Assembly: GCA_023254015.1 (NCBI GenBank)
Contig: JALQYS010000266.1
Location: forward strand, 1-9,686
DNA length: 9,686 nucleotides
DNA from: Paracoccaceae bacterium
GTDB taxonomy: Bacteria; Pseudomonadota; Alphaproteobacteria; Rhodobacterales; Rhodobacteraceae
Direction of reading: 5' to 3'
The notes under the pieces were generated by a model, which was given only the letters and a program-made list of their open reading frames with translations, was not told the origin of the DNA and made no database searches. The position numbers and the translations under genes were made by a program. Numbering within the stretch: position 1 is the first letter of the stretch; each line of letters begins with the position of its first letter. Below, piece after piece: positions 1-6,665 of this stretch.

Positions 1-561
1 TTCCTGACGGACCATGCGCAGTTCGCCCGAGGACAGGCGGATCTGGGCGTAGCCACCGTCACGGCCGACGAACTGGGCATAGGTGCCAGCCGCACGGGCC
101 AACTGACCGCCCTTGCCGGGCTTCAGTTCGACGTTGTGGACGATCGTCCCGATCGGCATGCCCGAGAACGGCATGGCGTTGCCCGGCTTCACGTCGGTCT
201 TTGCACCGGCGATGACGGTGTCACCAACGGCCAGACGCTGCGGAGCGAGGATATAGGCCAGTTCGCCATCGGTATAGCGCACGAGGGCGATGAAGGCGGT
301 ACGGTTCGGATCGTATTCGATCCGCTCGACGACCGCCGGAATGTCGAATTTACGACGTTTGAAATCGACAACGCGGTAAAGACGCTTGGCGCCCCCACCC
401 TTGTGCCACATCGTGACGCGTCCGGTATTGTTCCGGCCACCGGTCTTCGTCAAACCCTCGGTAAGGGTTTTGACCGGACGGCCTTTCCACAGTTCCGAAC
501 GGTCGATCAGAACCAACCCGCGTTGGCCAGGCGTCGTCGGCTTATACGACTTAAGTGCCAT
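1..561 (-). CDS. rplB: 50S ribosomal protein L2 (N-terminal 187 residues, cut by window edge)
   Basis: L2 is a primary 23S rRNA-binding protein needed for subunit association and the peptidyl-transferase region. The minus-strand frame starts MALKSYKPTTPGQRG at 561 and stays open to base 1, giving exactly 187 codons of the usual ~275-280. Visible family segments include GRVTMWHKGGGAKRLYR (about residues 48-64) and the OB-fold stretch with VERIEYDPNRTAFIALV. The SH3-like C-terminal domain, with its conserved histidine, lies outside the window. The start is supported by a GGAAG ribosome binding site 9 nt upstream. It follows rplW in S10-operon order, but after an unusually long 161-nt gap holding a terminator, so expression may depend on read-through or a separate promoter. 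Identity is certain from sequence and context. Confidence 0.97.
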   Translation of the reverse strand, partial: MALKSYKPTTPGQRGLVLIDRSELWKGRPVKTLTEGLTKTGGRNNTGRVTMWHKGGGAKRLYRVVDFKRRKFDIPAVVERIEYDPNRTAFIALVRYTDGELAYILAPQRLAVGDTVIAGAKTDVKPGNAMPFSGMPIGTIVHNVELKPGKGGQLARAAGTYAQFVGRDGGYAQIRLSSGELRMVRQE

Positions 562-584
562 GCTTTCTGTCTTCCGTCAGCTGA

Positions 585-606
585 TGGGTCCGCAAGTCTG
601 GACCCA
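585..606 (-). promoter_or_regulatory. Inverted repeat in the rplB leader
   Basis: A perfect 7-bp dyad (TGGGTCC and GGACCCA, 8-nt loop) lies 23 nt before the rplB start, between the upstream terminator and the ribosome binding site. A CTATAA box at 616-611 on the minus strand resembles a -10 element, but I see no convincing -35 at the right distance. The dyad could be a leader hairpin or an operator; its function is unproven. Confidence 0.4.
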
Positions 607-671
607 AAGGTTATAGGGCTCCGTAGATCCCCGATTTGGTCGGCGAGACGATGTTGCGCCCTGCCTGGTCG

Positions 672-704
672 AAAAAATCTGCGGCCCCGGAAAACCGGGG
701 CCGC
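672..704 (-). terminator. Intrinsic terminator between rplW and rplB
   Basis: Read on the minus strand, a perfect 10-bp GC-rich stem (GCGGCCCCGG pairing with CCGGGGCCGC, 4-nt loop TTTT) at 704-681 is followed after AGA by six T residues (677-672). This is a textbook Rho-independent terminator on the coding strand of the operon, 19 nt after the rplW stop and about 110 nt before rplB. It could act as a full terminator, a partial attenuator or a processing site. The sequence signal is strong, but its efficiency cannot be judged from here. Confidence 0.8.
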
Positions 705-722
705 GAGATTCCGGGCCTTGTA

Positions 723-1019
723 TCAGAGACCGGTGGTCACGTCGATAGTGTTTCCCTCAGCAAGGGTAACGTAGGCCTTCTTCTTGTCGCTCCGCTCGCC
801 GGTGCGGCCGCGGAACTTCTTGACCTTGCCTTTGGTGATCGTGGTGTTGACCGCTTTCACCTTCACGCCGAAGACTGCTTCCACAGCTTCTTTGATCTGG
901 GGCTTGGTTGCATCCATGGCGACCTGGAAAACCACCGCGCCATTTTCGGAAGCCATGGTGGCTTTCTCGGTGATGACGGGCTTCTTGATCAGGTCGTAGT
1001 GTTCGGGTTTCGCGCTCAT
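723..1019 (-). CDS. rplW: 50S ribosomal protein L23
   Basis: L23 lines the peptide exit tunnel and is the docking site on the ribosome for trigger factor and the signal recognition particle. The 98-residue product has the family pattern: an N-terminal HYDLIKKPVITEKAT segment, a central helix KPQIKEAVEAVFGVKVKAVN and the basic loop GKVKKFRGRTGERSDKKKAYV. Length is normal for bacteria. The start overlaps the rplD stop by 4 nt (ATGA), and a TGGAGG ribosome binding site lies 10 nt upstream inside rplD, which suggests translational coupling. It is the last gene of the tightly packed rpsJ-rplC-rplD-rplW block; a terminator follows directly. Confidence 0.97.
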   Translation of the reverse strand: MSAKPEHYDLIKKPVITEKATMASENGAVVFQVAMDATKPQIKEAVEAVFGVKVKAVNTTITKGKVKKFRGRTGERSDKKKAYVTLAEGNTIDVTTGL

Positions 1020-1636
1020 TTCAAACGAGCCTCCAGAGCTTCGACACCTGCTTTGGTGATCACCAGGGTGTCACGCTTCAGGATGTCATAGACGTTGGCG
1101 CCGATGGTCGGCAGCACGTCAACGCCATCGAGGTTGCGGGCGGCCAGCGCGAAGTTCGCGTCAACTGCAGCACCGTCGATGATCAGGGCGCGCTTCCAGC
1201 CCAGTTCCTTGGCCATCTTGGCAAGGTTGGCGGTCTTGGCGTCCGCCATGGTGGCCGCATCCAGAATCACCAGCTCACCGGCTTTCGCCTTGGCCGACAG
1301 CGCATGGCGCAGGCCAAGCGCGCGGAACTTTTTCGGCAGGTCATGGGCGTGCGACCGCGGGGTCGGGCCCTTGTAGACGCCACCGTGACGGAAGATCGGA
1401 GCCTTCTTGGAACCGTGGCGTGCGCCGCCGGTACCCTTCTGGCGATAGATCTTCTTGGTCGAGTAGCTGACGTCCGACTTGCCCAGCGTCGAGTGGGTGC
1501 CAGCCTGCGCGCGTGCGCGCTGCCAACGGACCACACGGTGCAGGATGTCGGCGCGCGGCTCAAGGCCGAACAGCGCTTCGTCCAGATCGATGGAACCGGC
1601 CTTGCCGCCGTCCAGCTTGATCACATCAAGTTTCAT
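1016..1636 (-). CDS. rplD: 50S ribosomal protein L4
   Basis: L4 is an early-assembly 23S rRNA-binding protein whose extended loop reaches the exit tunnel. The 206-residue product shows the loop signature KKIYRQKGTGGARHGSKK (about residues 61-78), followed by the PIFRHGGVYKGPTPRSHAHDLPKK stretch, and a globular C-terminal half. In Escherichia coli, L4 represses its own S10 operon through the rpsJ leader; nothing here proves that control. The ATG lies in an ATGA overlap with the rplC stop, with an AAGGGGGTG ribosome binding site just upstream inside rplC. The stop overlaps the rplW start in the same way. Confidence 0.97.
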   Translation of the reverse strand: MKLDVIKLDGGKAGSIDLDEALFGLEPRADILHRVVRWQRARAQAGTHSTLGKSDVSYSTKKIYRQKGTGGARHGSKKAPIFRHGGVYKGPTPRSHAHDLPKKFRALGLRHALSAKAKAGELVILDAATMADAKTANLAKMAKELGWKRALIIDGAAVDANFALAARNLDGVDVLPTIGANVYDILKRDTLVITKAGVEALEARLK

Positions 1637-2340
1637 GCTTCACCCCCTTCGGCAGCAGCAGGCGCAGCCGAGCGAACGGCGGCGGGCAGCGGAATACCAG
1701 CCGGAGCGGCTTTCTTCACGGCGTCCTTGACGGTGACCCAGCCACCCTTGTTGCCGGGGACAGCGCCCTTGACAAGGATCAGACCACGGTCGGCATCGGT
1801 CTTGACGACCTGCAGGTTCTGGGTGGTGGTGCGCACGGCGCCAAGATGGCCAGCCATCTTCTTCCCCTTGAACACTTTGCCCGGATCCTGGCACTGGCCG
1901 GTCGAACCGTGCGAACGGTGCGAAACCGACACACCGTGCGAGGCCCGCAGACCGCCGAAGTTGTGACGCTTCATCGCACCGGCAAAGCCCTTACCGATCG
2001 AGGTGCCGGCGATGTCAACGAACTGACCAGCAAGGTAATGGTCAGCGGTGATTTCCGCGCCCACATCGATCAGGTTTTCGGCCGACACGCGGAATTCCGC
2101 GATCTTGCGCTTGGGCGCCACGTTCGCCTTGGCGAAGTGGCCACGCTGCGCGGCCGTGGTGTTCTTGGCCTTGGCAGAGCCCGCGCCGAGCTGAACAGCG
2201 GTGTAGCCGTCCTTGTCAGCGGTGCGCTGCGCCACGACCTGAAGATTGTCGAGTTGCAGAACGGTCACCGGCACCTGCGTGCCGTTTTCCAGAAACAGCC
2301 GGGTCATGCCCAGCTTCTTGGCGATAACACCAGAACGCAT
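1633..2340 (-). CDS. rplC: 50S ribosomal protein L3
   Basis: L3 is an assembly-initiating 23S rRNA-binding protein near the peptidyl-transferase centre. The 235-residue product has the N-terminal GVIAKKLGMTRLF motif, the central GTSIGKGFAGAMKRHNFGG segment (about 112-130) and GQCQDPGKVFKGKKMAGHLG (148-167). The Gln of the GQ pair in that last segment corresponds to the residue methylated by PrmB in Escherichia coli (family knowledge). A low-complexity Ala/Pro tail from about residue 211 makes it longer than the enterobacterial protein. The start lies 12 nt after the rpsJ stop; an AAGGAGGG ribosome binding site overlaps that stop codon, 7 nt before ATG. The end overlaps rplD by ATGA. Confidence 0.97.
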   Translation of the reverse strand: MRSGVIAKKLGMTRLFLENGTQVPVTVLQLDNLQVVAQRTADKDGYTAVQLGAGSAKAKNTTAAQRGHFAKANVAPKRKIAEFRVSAENLIDVGAEITADHYLAGQFVDIAGTSIGKGFAGAMKRHNFGGLRASHGVSVSHRSHGSTGQCQDPGKVFKGKKMAGHLGAVRTTTQNLQVVKTDADRGLILVKGAVPGNKGGWVTVKDAVKKAAPAGIPLPAAVRSAAPAAAEGGEA

Positions 2341-2352
2341 CTGTCGCCCTCC

Positions 2353-2661
2353 TTACACTTTGATCTCGACGTCCACGCCAGCGGCGAGGTCGAGCTTCAT
2401 CAGCGCGTCCACGGTCTGGGGGGTCGGATCAACGATGTCCAAGAGACGCTTGTGCGTGCGGATCTCCCACTGGTCGCGCGACTTCTTGTCGATGTGCGGA
2501 CCACGGAGAACCGTGAATTTCTCGATCTTGTTCGGCAGCGGGATCGGGCCACGAACGGTGGCACCGGTGCGCTTGGCCGTGGACACGATTTCCTGAGTGC
2601 TGGCATCCAGCACACGGTAATCGAAGGCCTTGAGCCGAATGCGGATGGTTTGACCTTGCAT
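2353..2661 (-). CDS. rpsJ: 30S ribosomal protein S10
   Basis: S10 is a 30S head protein and, as NusE, a partner of NusB and NusG in transcription antitermination. The 102-residue product begins MQGQTIRIRLKAFDYRVLD and carries the conserved loop segment around TGATVRGPIPLPNKIEKFTV and the RTHKRLLDIVDPTPQTVDALMKL C-terminal half. Length is normal. It is the first gene of the S10 operon here; its start is supported by a GGAAGGAAG ribosome binding site a few nt upstream. The 251-bp region upstream is shared with the divergent photolyase gene and holds a plausible promoter. Its usual neighbour tuf lies on the same strand, but on the far side of the inserted photolyase gene. Confidence 0.97.
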   Translation of the reverse strand: MQGQTIRIRLKAFDYRVLDASTQEIVSTAKRTGATVRGPIPLPNKIEKFTVLRGPHIDKKSRDQWEIRTHKRLLDIVDPTPQTVDALMKLDLAAGVDVEIKV

Positions 2662-2712
2662 CAGTTCTTCCTTCCGAACGTAAGCACGGACGGGATGCCC
2701 GGCTCATAGGTT

Positions 2713-2735
2713 CGCTTTGTGAATAGTCGAAAGCG
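2713..2735 (-). promoter_or_regulatory. Small hairpin in the rpsJ leader
   Basis: A 6-bp dyad (CGCTTT and AAAGCG, 11-nt loop) sits about 50 nt upstream of the rpsJ start, within the expected 5' untranslated region. A second small stem (CTCC and GGAG around a 4-nt loop, 2741-2752) lies just upstream of it. Leader structures are known to control S10 operons in enterobacteria, but these stems are short and could be chance. Confidence 0.25.
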
Positions 2736-2766
2736 CGATTCTCCTGACGGAGCCGCGCCGGGCGTC

Positions 2767-2793
2767 TCTATAGGCCCGCCCCCTTTGGAGCAA
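2767..2793 (-). promoter_or_regulatory. Probable S10 operon promoter
   Basis: On the minus strand TTGCTC (2793-2788) is followed after 15 nt by TATAGA (2772-2767), which would give a leader of about 100 nt before rpsJ. The sequence just before the -10 is GGCGGGCC. The probable tuf promoter has the same spacing and shares the GGCGGGC block. A 17-nt reading with TAGAGA as -10 is also possible. No better candidate is seen in the intergenic region. Confidence 0.45.
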
Positions 2794-2820
2794 GCAGATT
2801 CTGGGGGATGGCAAGGCTTT

Positions 2821-2848
2821 TTGCAGAGCCGCCGCAGCCTGCCATTGT
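2821..2848 (+). promoter_or_regulatory. Weak candidate promoter for the photolyase gene
   Basis: TTGCAG (2821-2826) and CATTGT (2843-2848), 16 nt apart, are the best sigma70-like pair on the plus strand upstream of the photolyase start. Matches to consensus are poor (3 of 6 each). Related genes in Rhodobacter sphaeroides are reported to respond to alternative sigma factors, so a non-sigma70 promoter is possible. Treat as tentative. Confidence 0.2.
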
Positions 2849-2912
2849 CTTTGCCGGGGCGGGCCACAGCTAACACCGCTGCGCGTTCTCTTTCAAGTCC
2901 CGGACCCATCCC

Positions 2913-4466
2913 ATGACACGCCTGCACCTGATCCTTGGCGACCAGTTGAGCCACGACCTTTCCTCCCTGCGGGACTATCGCACGGCGCAAGATGTGGTGC
3001 TGATGGCCGAGGTGGAGGAAGAGGCCACCTATGCGCCCCACCACAAGCAGAAAATCGCGCTGATTCTGTCCGCGATGCGACACTTCGCCGAAGAGCTTCG
3101 GGCGCGCGGCGTGACGGTGGATTACATCAGGCTGGAAGATCCGGCAAACAGCCACAGCTTTTCCGGCGAAGTCGCGCGGGCAGTCGCACGGCATGCGCCC
3201 TCGATGATTGTCGTGACCGAACCGGGCGAATGGCGGGTGCTGGAGATGATGGAAGGCTGGCAAGCCGCCTTTGGCCTGCCGGTCGAGATCCGGCCTGATA
3301 CCCGGTTCTTCTGCTCTCGCGAGGCCTTCGCGGCCCTTTCGCGCCGCGGCAAGACCGGGCGGATGGAATATTTCTATCGCGAGATGCGCCGCCAGACCGG
3401 CATCCTGATGCGGGGCGATGCGCCGGAAGGGGGGCAGTGGAACTTTGACCCAGAAAACCGCAAGCCCCTGCCGAAATCGGCCCGCCTGCCCCAACGCCTG
3501 CGCTTTGCGCCCGATGCGACCACGGTCGAGGTGCTGAACCTGGTCGCGCGCCACTTTCCCGGTCATTTCGGCGACCTCGCGCCCTTTGGTTGGCCGGTCA
3601 CCCGCGCGCAGGCGCTGGAGGCACTGGATCACTTCATCGCCGACGCCCTGCCCCGGTTCGGCGATGTGCAGGATGCGATGAAGGCGGGCGAGGACTTTCT
3701 GTATCACAGCCTCCTGTCGCCCGCGCTGAACATCGGCCTTCTATCCCCGGCCGAGGTTTGCGCCGCAGCCGAGGCGGCGTTCCATCGGGGCGATGCGCCA
3801 CTGAACGCTGTCGAAGGCTTTATCCGGCAGATCCTTGGCTGGCGCGAATTCGTGCGTGGCGTCTACTGGCAAGAGATGCCGGGCTATGCCGAGACCAACG
3901 CGCTTGGGGCCGACCGCCCCTTGCCCGACCTCTTCTGGACCGGCGACACGCGGATGCGCTGCATGGCCGAGGTTGTCGACACCACGCGCCGCACCGCCTA
4001 TGCGCACCATATCCAGCGGCTGATGGTGACAGGGAATTTCGCGCTTTTGGCGGGGATCACCCCGAAGGCCGTGCAGGAGTGGTATCTGGCCGTCTATGCC
4101 GATGCGTTCGAATGGGTGGAACTGCCCAACACCCATGGCATGGTGCTGCACGCCGATGGCGGCCGGGTTGGCTCGAAACCCTATGCCGCCTCGGGCGCCT
4201 ATATCAACCGGATGTCAGATTACTGCACCGGCTGCGCCTATGACGTAAAGGAAAAGCTGGGTCCAATGGCCTGCCCGTTCAACTACCTCTACTGGGATTT
4301 CATTGGCCGCCACGAGAGCCGTTTTGCCGCGAACCCGCGTATGGCCATGCCGGTCAAAGGCTTGCGGGCGATGGATCCCACGCGGCGTGCGGCAATCCGC
4401 GATGAGGCCGAACGATTTCTGGCCAGCCTTCCCTCCTCGGGCACTTCGTGGCCTCGTCGGGGCTGA
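2913..4466 (+). CDS. phrB: FeS-containing (6-4) photolyase / cryptochrome (PhrB/CryB family)
   Basis: This 517-residue flavoprotein belongs to the iron-sulfur bacterial cryptochromes/photolyases, which use FAD, a 4Fe-4S cluster and usually a dimethyl-ribityllumazine antenna to repair (6-4) photoproducts with light. It opens with the Rossmann-like antenna domain LHLILGDQLS. Key residues fall at the same numbers I recall for Agrobacterium PhrB: cluster cysteines C350, C438, C441 and C454; the catalytic pair H365-H366 in YAHHIQR; and the electron-transfer residues W342, W390 and Y391. The FAD domain contains GWREFVRGVYW (309-319). All key residues are intact, so repair activity is likely, although CryB-like members also have regulatory roles. 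No clear ribosome binding site precedes the ATG. It is divergent from rpsJ and convergent with tuf. Confidence 0.93.
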   Translation: MTRLHLILGDQLSHDLSSLRDYRTAQDVVLMAEVEEEATYAPHHKQKIALILSAMRHFAEELRARGVTVDYIRLEDPANSHSFSGEVARAVARHAPSMIVVTEPGEWRVLEMMEGWQAAFGLPVEIRPDTRFFCSREAFAALSRRGKTGRMEYFYREMRRQTGILMRGDAPEGGQWNFDPENRKPLPKSARLPQRLRFAPDATTVEVLNLVARHFPGHFGDLAPFGWPVTRAQALEALDHFIADALPRFGDVQDAMKAGEDFLYHSLLSPALNIGLLSPAEVCAAAEAAFHRGDAPLNAVEGFIRQILGWREFVRGVYWQEMPGYAETNALGADRPLPDLFWTGDTRMRCMAEVVDTTRRTAYAHHIQRLMVTGNFALLAGITPKAVQEWYLAVYADAFEWVELPNTHGMVLHADGGRVGSKPYAASGAYINRMSDYCTGCAYDVKEKLGPMACPFNYLYWDFIGRHESRFAANPRMAMPVKGLRAMDPTRRAAIRDEAERFLASLPSSGTSWPRRG

Positions 4467-4511
4467 GGCGGGGCGCCGGGGGGCCCGACGCGTTGGGGAT
4501 GGCGAATGGCA

Positions 4512-4539
4512 AAAGGCCGCCCGTTTCGGGGCGGCCTTT
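4512..4539. terminator. Bidirectional terminator between the photolyase gene and tuf
   Basis: GGCCGCCC (4515-4522) pairs perfectly with GGGCGGCC (4529-4536) across a 6-nt loop, flanked by A-run and T-run ends (4511-4514 AAAA, 4537-4539 TTT) that lengthen the stem. It lies 45 nt after the photolyase stop and 46 nt after the tuf stop, so it can serve both convergent genes. The T-run is longer on the minus (tuf) side. Confidence 0.8.
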
Positions 4540-4554
4540 CAGGGGGTGGGGCAA

Positions 4555-4574
4555 GATGGGCAAGACTGCCCATC
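4555..4574 (-). other. Perfect hairpin just after the tuf stop
   Basis: GATGGGCA and TGCCCATC form a perfect 8-bp stem with a 4-nt loop, 11 nt beyond the tuf stop codon and ahead of the bidirectional terminator. No T-run follows, so it is not an intrinsic terminator by itself. It may protect the tuf mRNA 3' end or act as a pause or processing structure. Confidence 0.5.
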
Positions 4575-4585
4575 CTGCGGCATCC

Positions 4586-5761
<1,176 letters not shown>

Positions 5762-5782
5762 TTGGGCGCCCTTGATTTTCGG

Positions 5783-5801
5783 GGGCCCGCAGAAAGGGCC
5801 C
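5783..5801 (-). promoter_or_regulatory. Hairpin in the tuf leader
   Basis: Two GGGCCC arms (5783-5788 and 5796-5801) form a 6-bp stem with a 7-nt loop, about 20 nt upstream of the tuf start and near its ribosome binding site. It could influence translation or mRNA stability. The stem is strong, but no function is known to me. Confidence 0.4.
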
Positions 5802-5812
5802 TGTGTTCCACG

Positions 5813-5847
5813 GGCGGGCACTTATCTGCCCGCCTGAGAAAAATCAA
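5813..5847 (-). promoter_or_regulatory. Probable tuf promoter with an inverted repeat around the -10
   Basis: On the minus strand TTGATT (5847-5842) is followed after 15 nt by GATAAG (5826-5821). The -10 hexamer is exactly the centre of a perfect inverted repeat: arms GGCGGGCA and TGCCCGCC (plus-strand 5813-5820 and 5827-5834) flank those six bases. The arrangement suits an operator or a start-site-proximal structure, and no terminator T-run follows it. The spacing and the GGCGGGC block match the probable rpsJ promoter. Confidence 0.45.
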
Positions 5848-5882
5848 GACCTGCCGGGCGTTCCGCCCACGCAATCCGGCAG
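5839..5882 (-). terminator. Possible terminator of the lipoprotein gene
   Basis: Just beyond the lipoprotein stop, minus-strand arms CTGCC (5882-5878) and GGCAG (5855-5851) enclose a second stem GGGCG-GAA-CGCCC (5868-5856). Five T residues (5843-5839) follow a few nt later. The structure has a 9-nt bulge and the T-run is offset, so it is an imperfect terminator. Its T-run overlaps the tuf -35 region. Confidence 0.35.
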
Positions 5883-5891
5883 TTGGTCAGG

Positions 5892-6539
5892 CTACTCTGT
5901 CGCGGTCACCACCGTCGGCGAAACCGGCACAGCCGGCGCTGCGGGTTTCTTGCTGAGCGAGGTTGGCGCAGGCGCCTTGTCGACCGGCAGGGGGGGCAAT
6001 CCGAACCATTCGGGATGCTCCAAGAGCCAGCCTTCCACCGCTTTCGCGGCATTGTAGGACAGCGTATCCATCTGCTGCGCCGCCGACTTCGTCAACCCGG
6101 ACCCGACGACGGTTTCACCCGACATCTTTTCCATGACGATGATCTGCTTACCCTCTTCGTTCAGCTTTTTCTGAGCAGCATCATCCCAGATCGTCACGGT
6201 CACCCCGAGGGCCGACTTCGGGCTAAGCACCAAGGGCACACCGGGCGGAGCCAAGGCATAGGCATCGACCGAGATACCAATGTTGTAAAGCTTTGCGCCC
6301 TCATAACGACCGAACCGGTCCTCCATCGCCTGTTCCAGCGATTTCTCCCACTGCTCGGGCGTCGCCTTGCGCGAGATTGCGACCTTTTGCATGTTCGAGG
6401 TCACGACGATGTTGTGACCCAGCGCGAAGTCTCCCAAGGGCACCGGTGGCTCTTTAAGGTCGTTGGTCTGGCAGCCAGAAAGACCAAAACCCGCACTGGC
6501 AAGGCCCAGGACAATGGCAACGGAACGCAGAAATCGCAT
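5892..6539 (-). CDS. Predicted lipoprotein of unknown function
   Basis: The 215-residue product starts MRFLRSVAIVLGLASAGFG with a basic n-region and hydrophobic core ending in a lipobox LSGC (cleavage before C23), so it should be lipid-anchored in the cell envelope, facing the periplasm. The mature part begins QTNDLKEPPVPLGDF, is soluble and mixed alpha/beta in appearance, and ends in a Pro/Ala-rich tail from about residue 180. I do not recognise the family. Start 6539 was chosen over an upstream in-frame start at 6602 because it places the signal peptide at the N-terminus and has a CGGAG ribosome binding site 7 nt upstream. It is divergent from the RidA-like gene and lies upstream of tuf on the same strand. 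Nothing links it functionally to translation. Confidence 0.88.
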   Translation of the reverse strand: MRFLRSVAIVLGLASAGFGLSGCQTNDLKEPPVPLGDFALGHNIVVTSNMQKVAISRKATPEQWEKSLEQAMEDRFGRYEGAKLYNIGISVDAYALAPPGVPLVLSPKSALGVTVTIWDDAAQKKLNEEGKQIIVMEKMSGETVVGSGLTKSAAQQMDTLSYNAAKAVEGWLLEHPEWFGLPPLPVDKAPAPTSLSKKPAAPAVPVSPTVVTATE

Positions 6540-6611
6540 CGGGAACTCCGAGAAAGGGCAGCGTCTTGCTTTCGGGATACAGGGGGACGGGCAAACGCGC
6601 AATGCACTCCC

Positions 6612-6639
6612 TTGCGAGCAGGCCGCAGCCTGCTAGGCT
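6612..6639 (+). promoter_or_regulatory. Candidate promoter of the ridA-like/corA unit, with a dyad in the spacer
   Basis: TTGCGA (6612-6617) and TAGGCT (6634-6639) are 16 nt apart. The whole spacer is an inverted repeat, GCAGGC and GCCTGC around CGCA (6618-6633), extended by one A-T pair. A dyad between -35 and -10 is the position used by some regulators (for example MerR type), but it could also be an unrelated hairpin. The -10 match is modest. Confidence 0.35.
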
Positions 6640-6665
6640 GTCCGCGATCACAAAGAGGTGCAGCC

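Noticed and set aside
136..774. Plus-strand open frame across rplB and the rplB leader
   Set aside because: Antisense to rplB, crosses the terminator, and has no recognisable domain.
1846..2709. Plus-strand open frame across rplC and rpsJ
   Set aside because: Antisense shadow of two certain ribosomal-protein genes.
2880..2899. CTTGAAA on the minus strand, resembling a heat-shock sigma factor -35
   Set aside because: No CCCCAT-type -10 follows at the right distance, and it lies well upstream of the better rpsJ promoter.
2661..3707. Long open frame on the minus strand opposite the photolyase gene
   Set aside because: It overlaps the photolyase antisense, its translation is low-complexity and Arg/Gly/His-rich, and it would read through the S10 promoter region. 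The plus-strand frame has all family residues.
5762..5821. Longer EF-Tu starting at an upstream in-frame ATG
   Set aside because: It would add 20 residues not found in EF-Tu and cover the leader hairpin and -10 region.
5851..5882. Possible sRNA or riboswitch between the lipoprotein gene and tuf
   Set aside because: The structure is better explained as an imperfect terminator; no conserved riboswitch core is recognisable.
5883..6665. Upstream extension of the RidA-like frame on the plus strand
   Set aside because: The frame is open but antisense to the lipoprotein gene. Family length and the ribosome binding site support the start at 6666.
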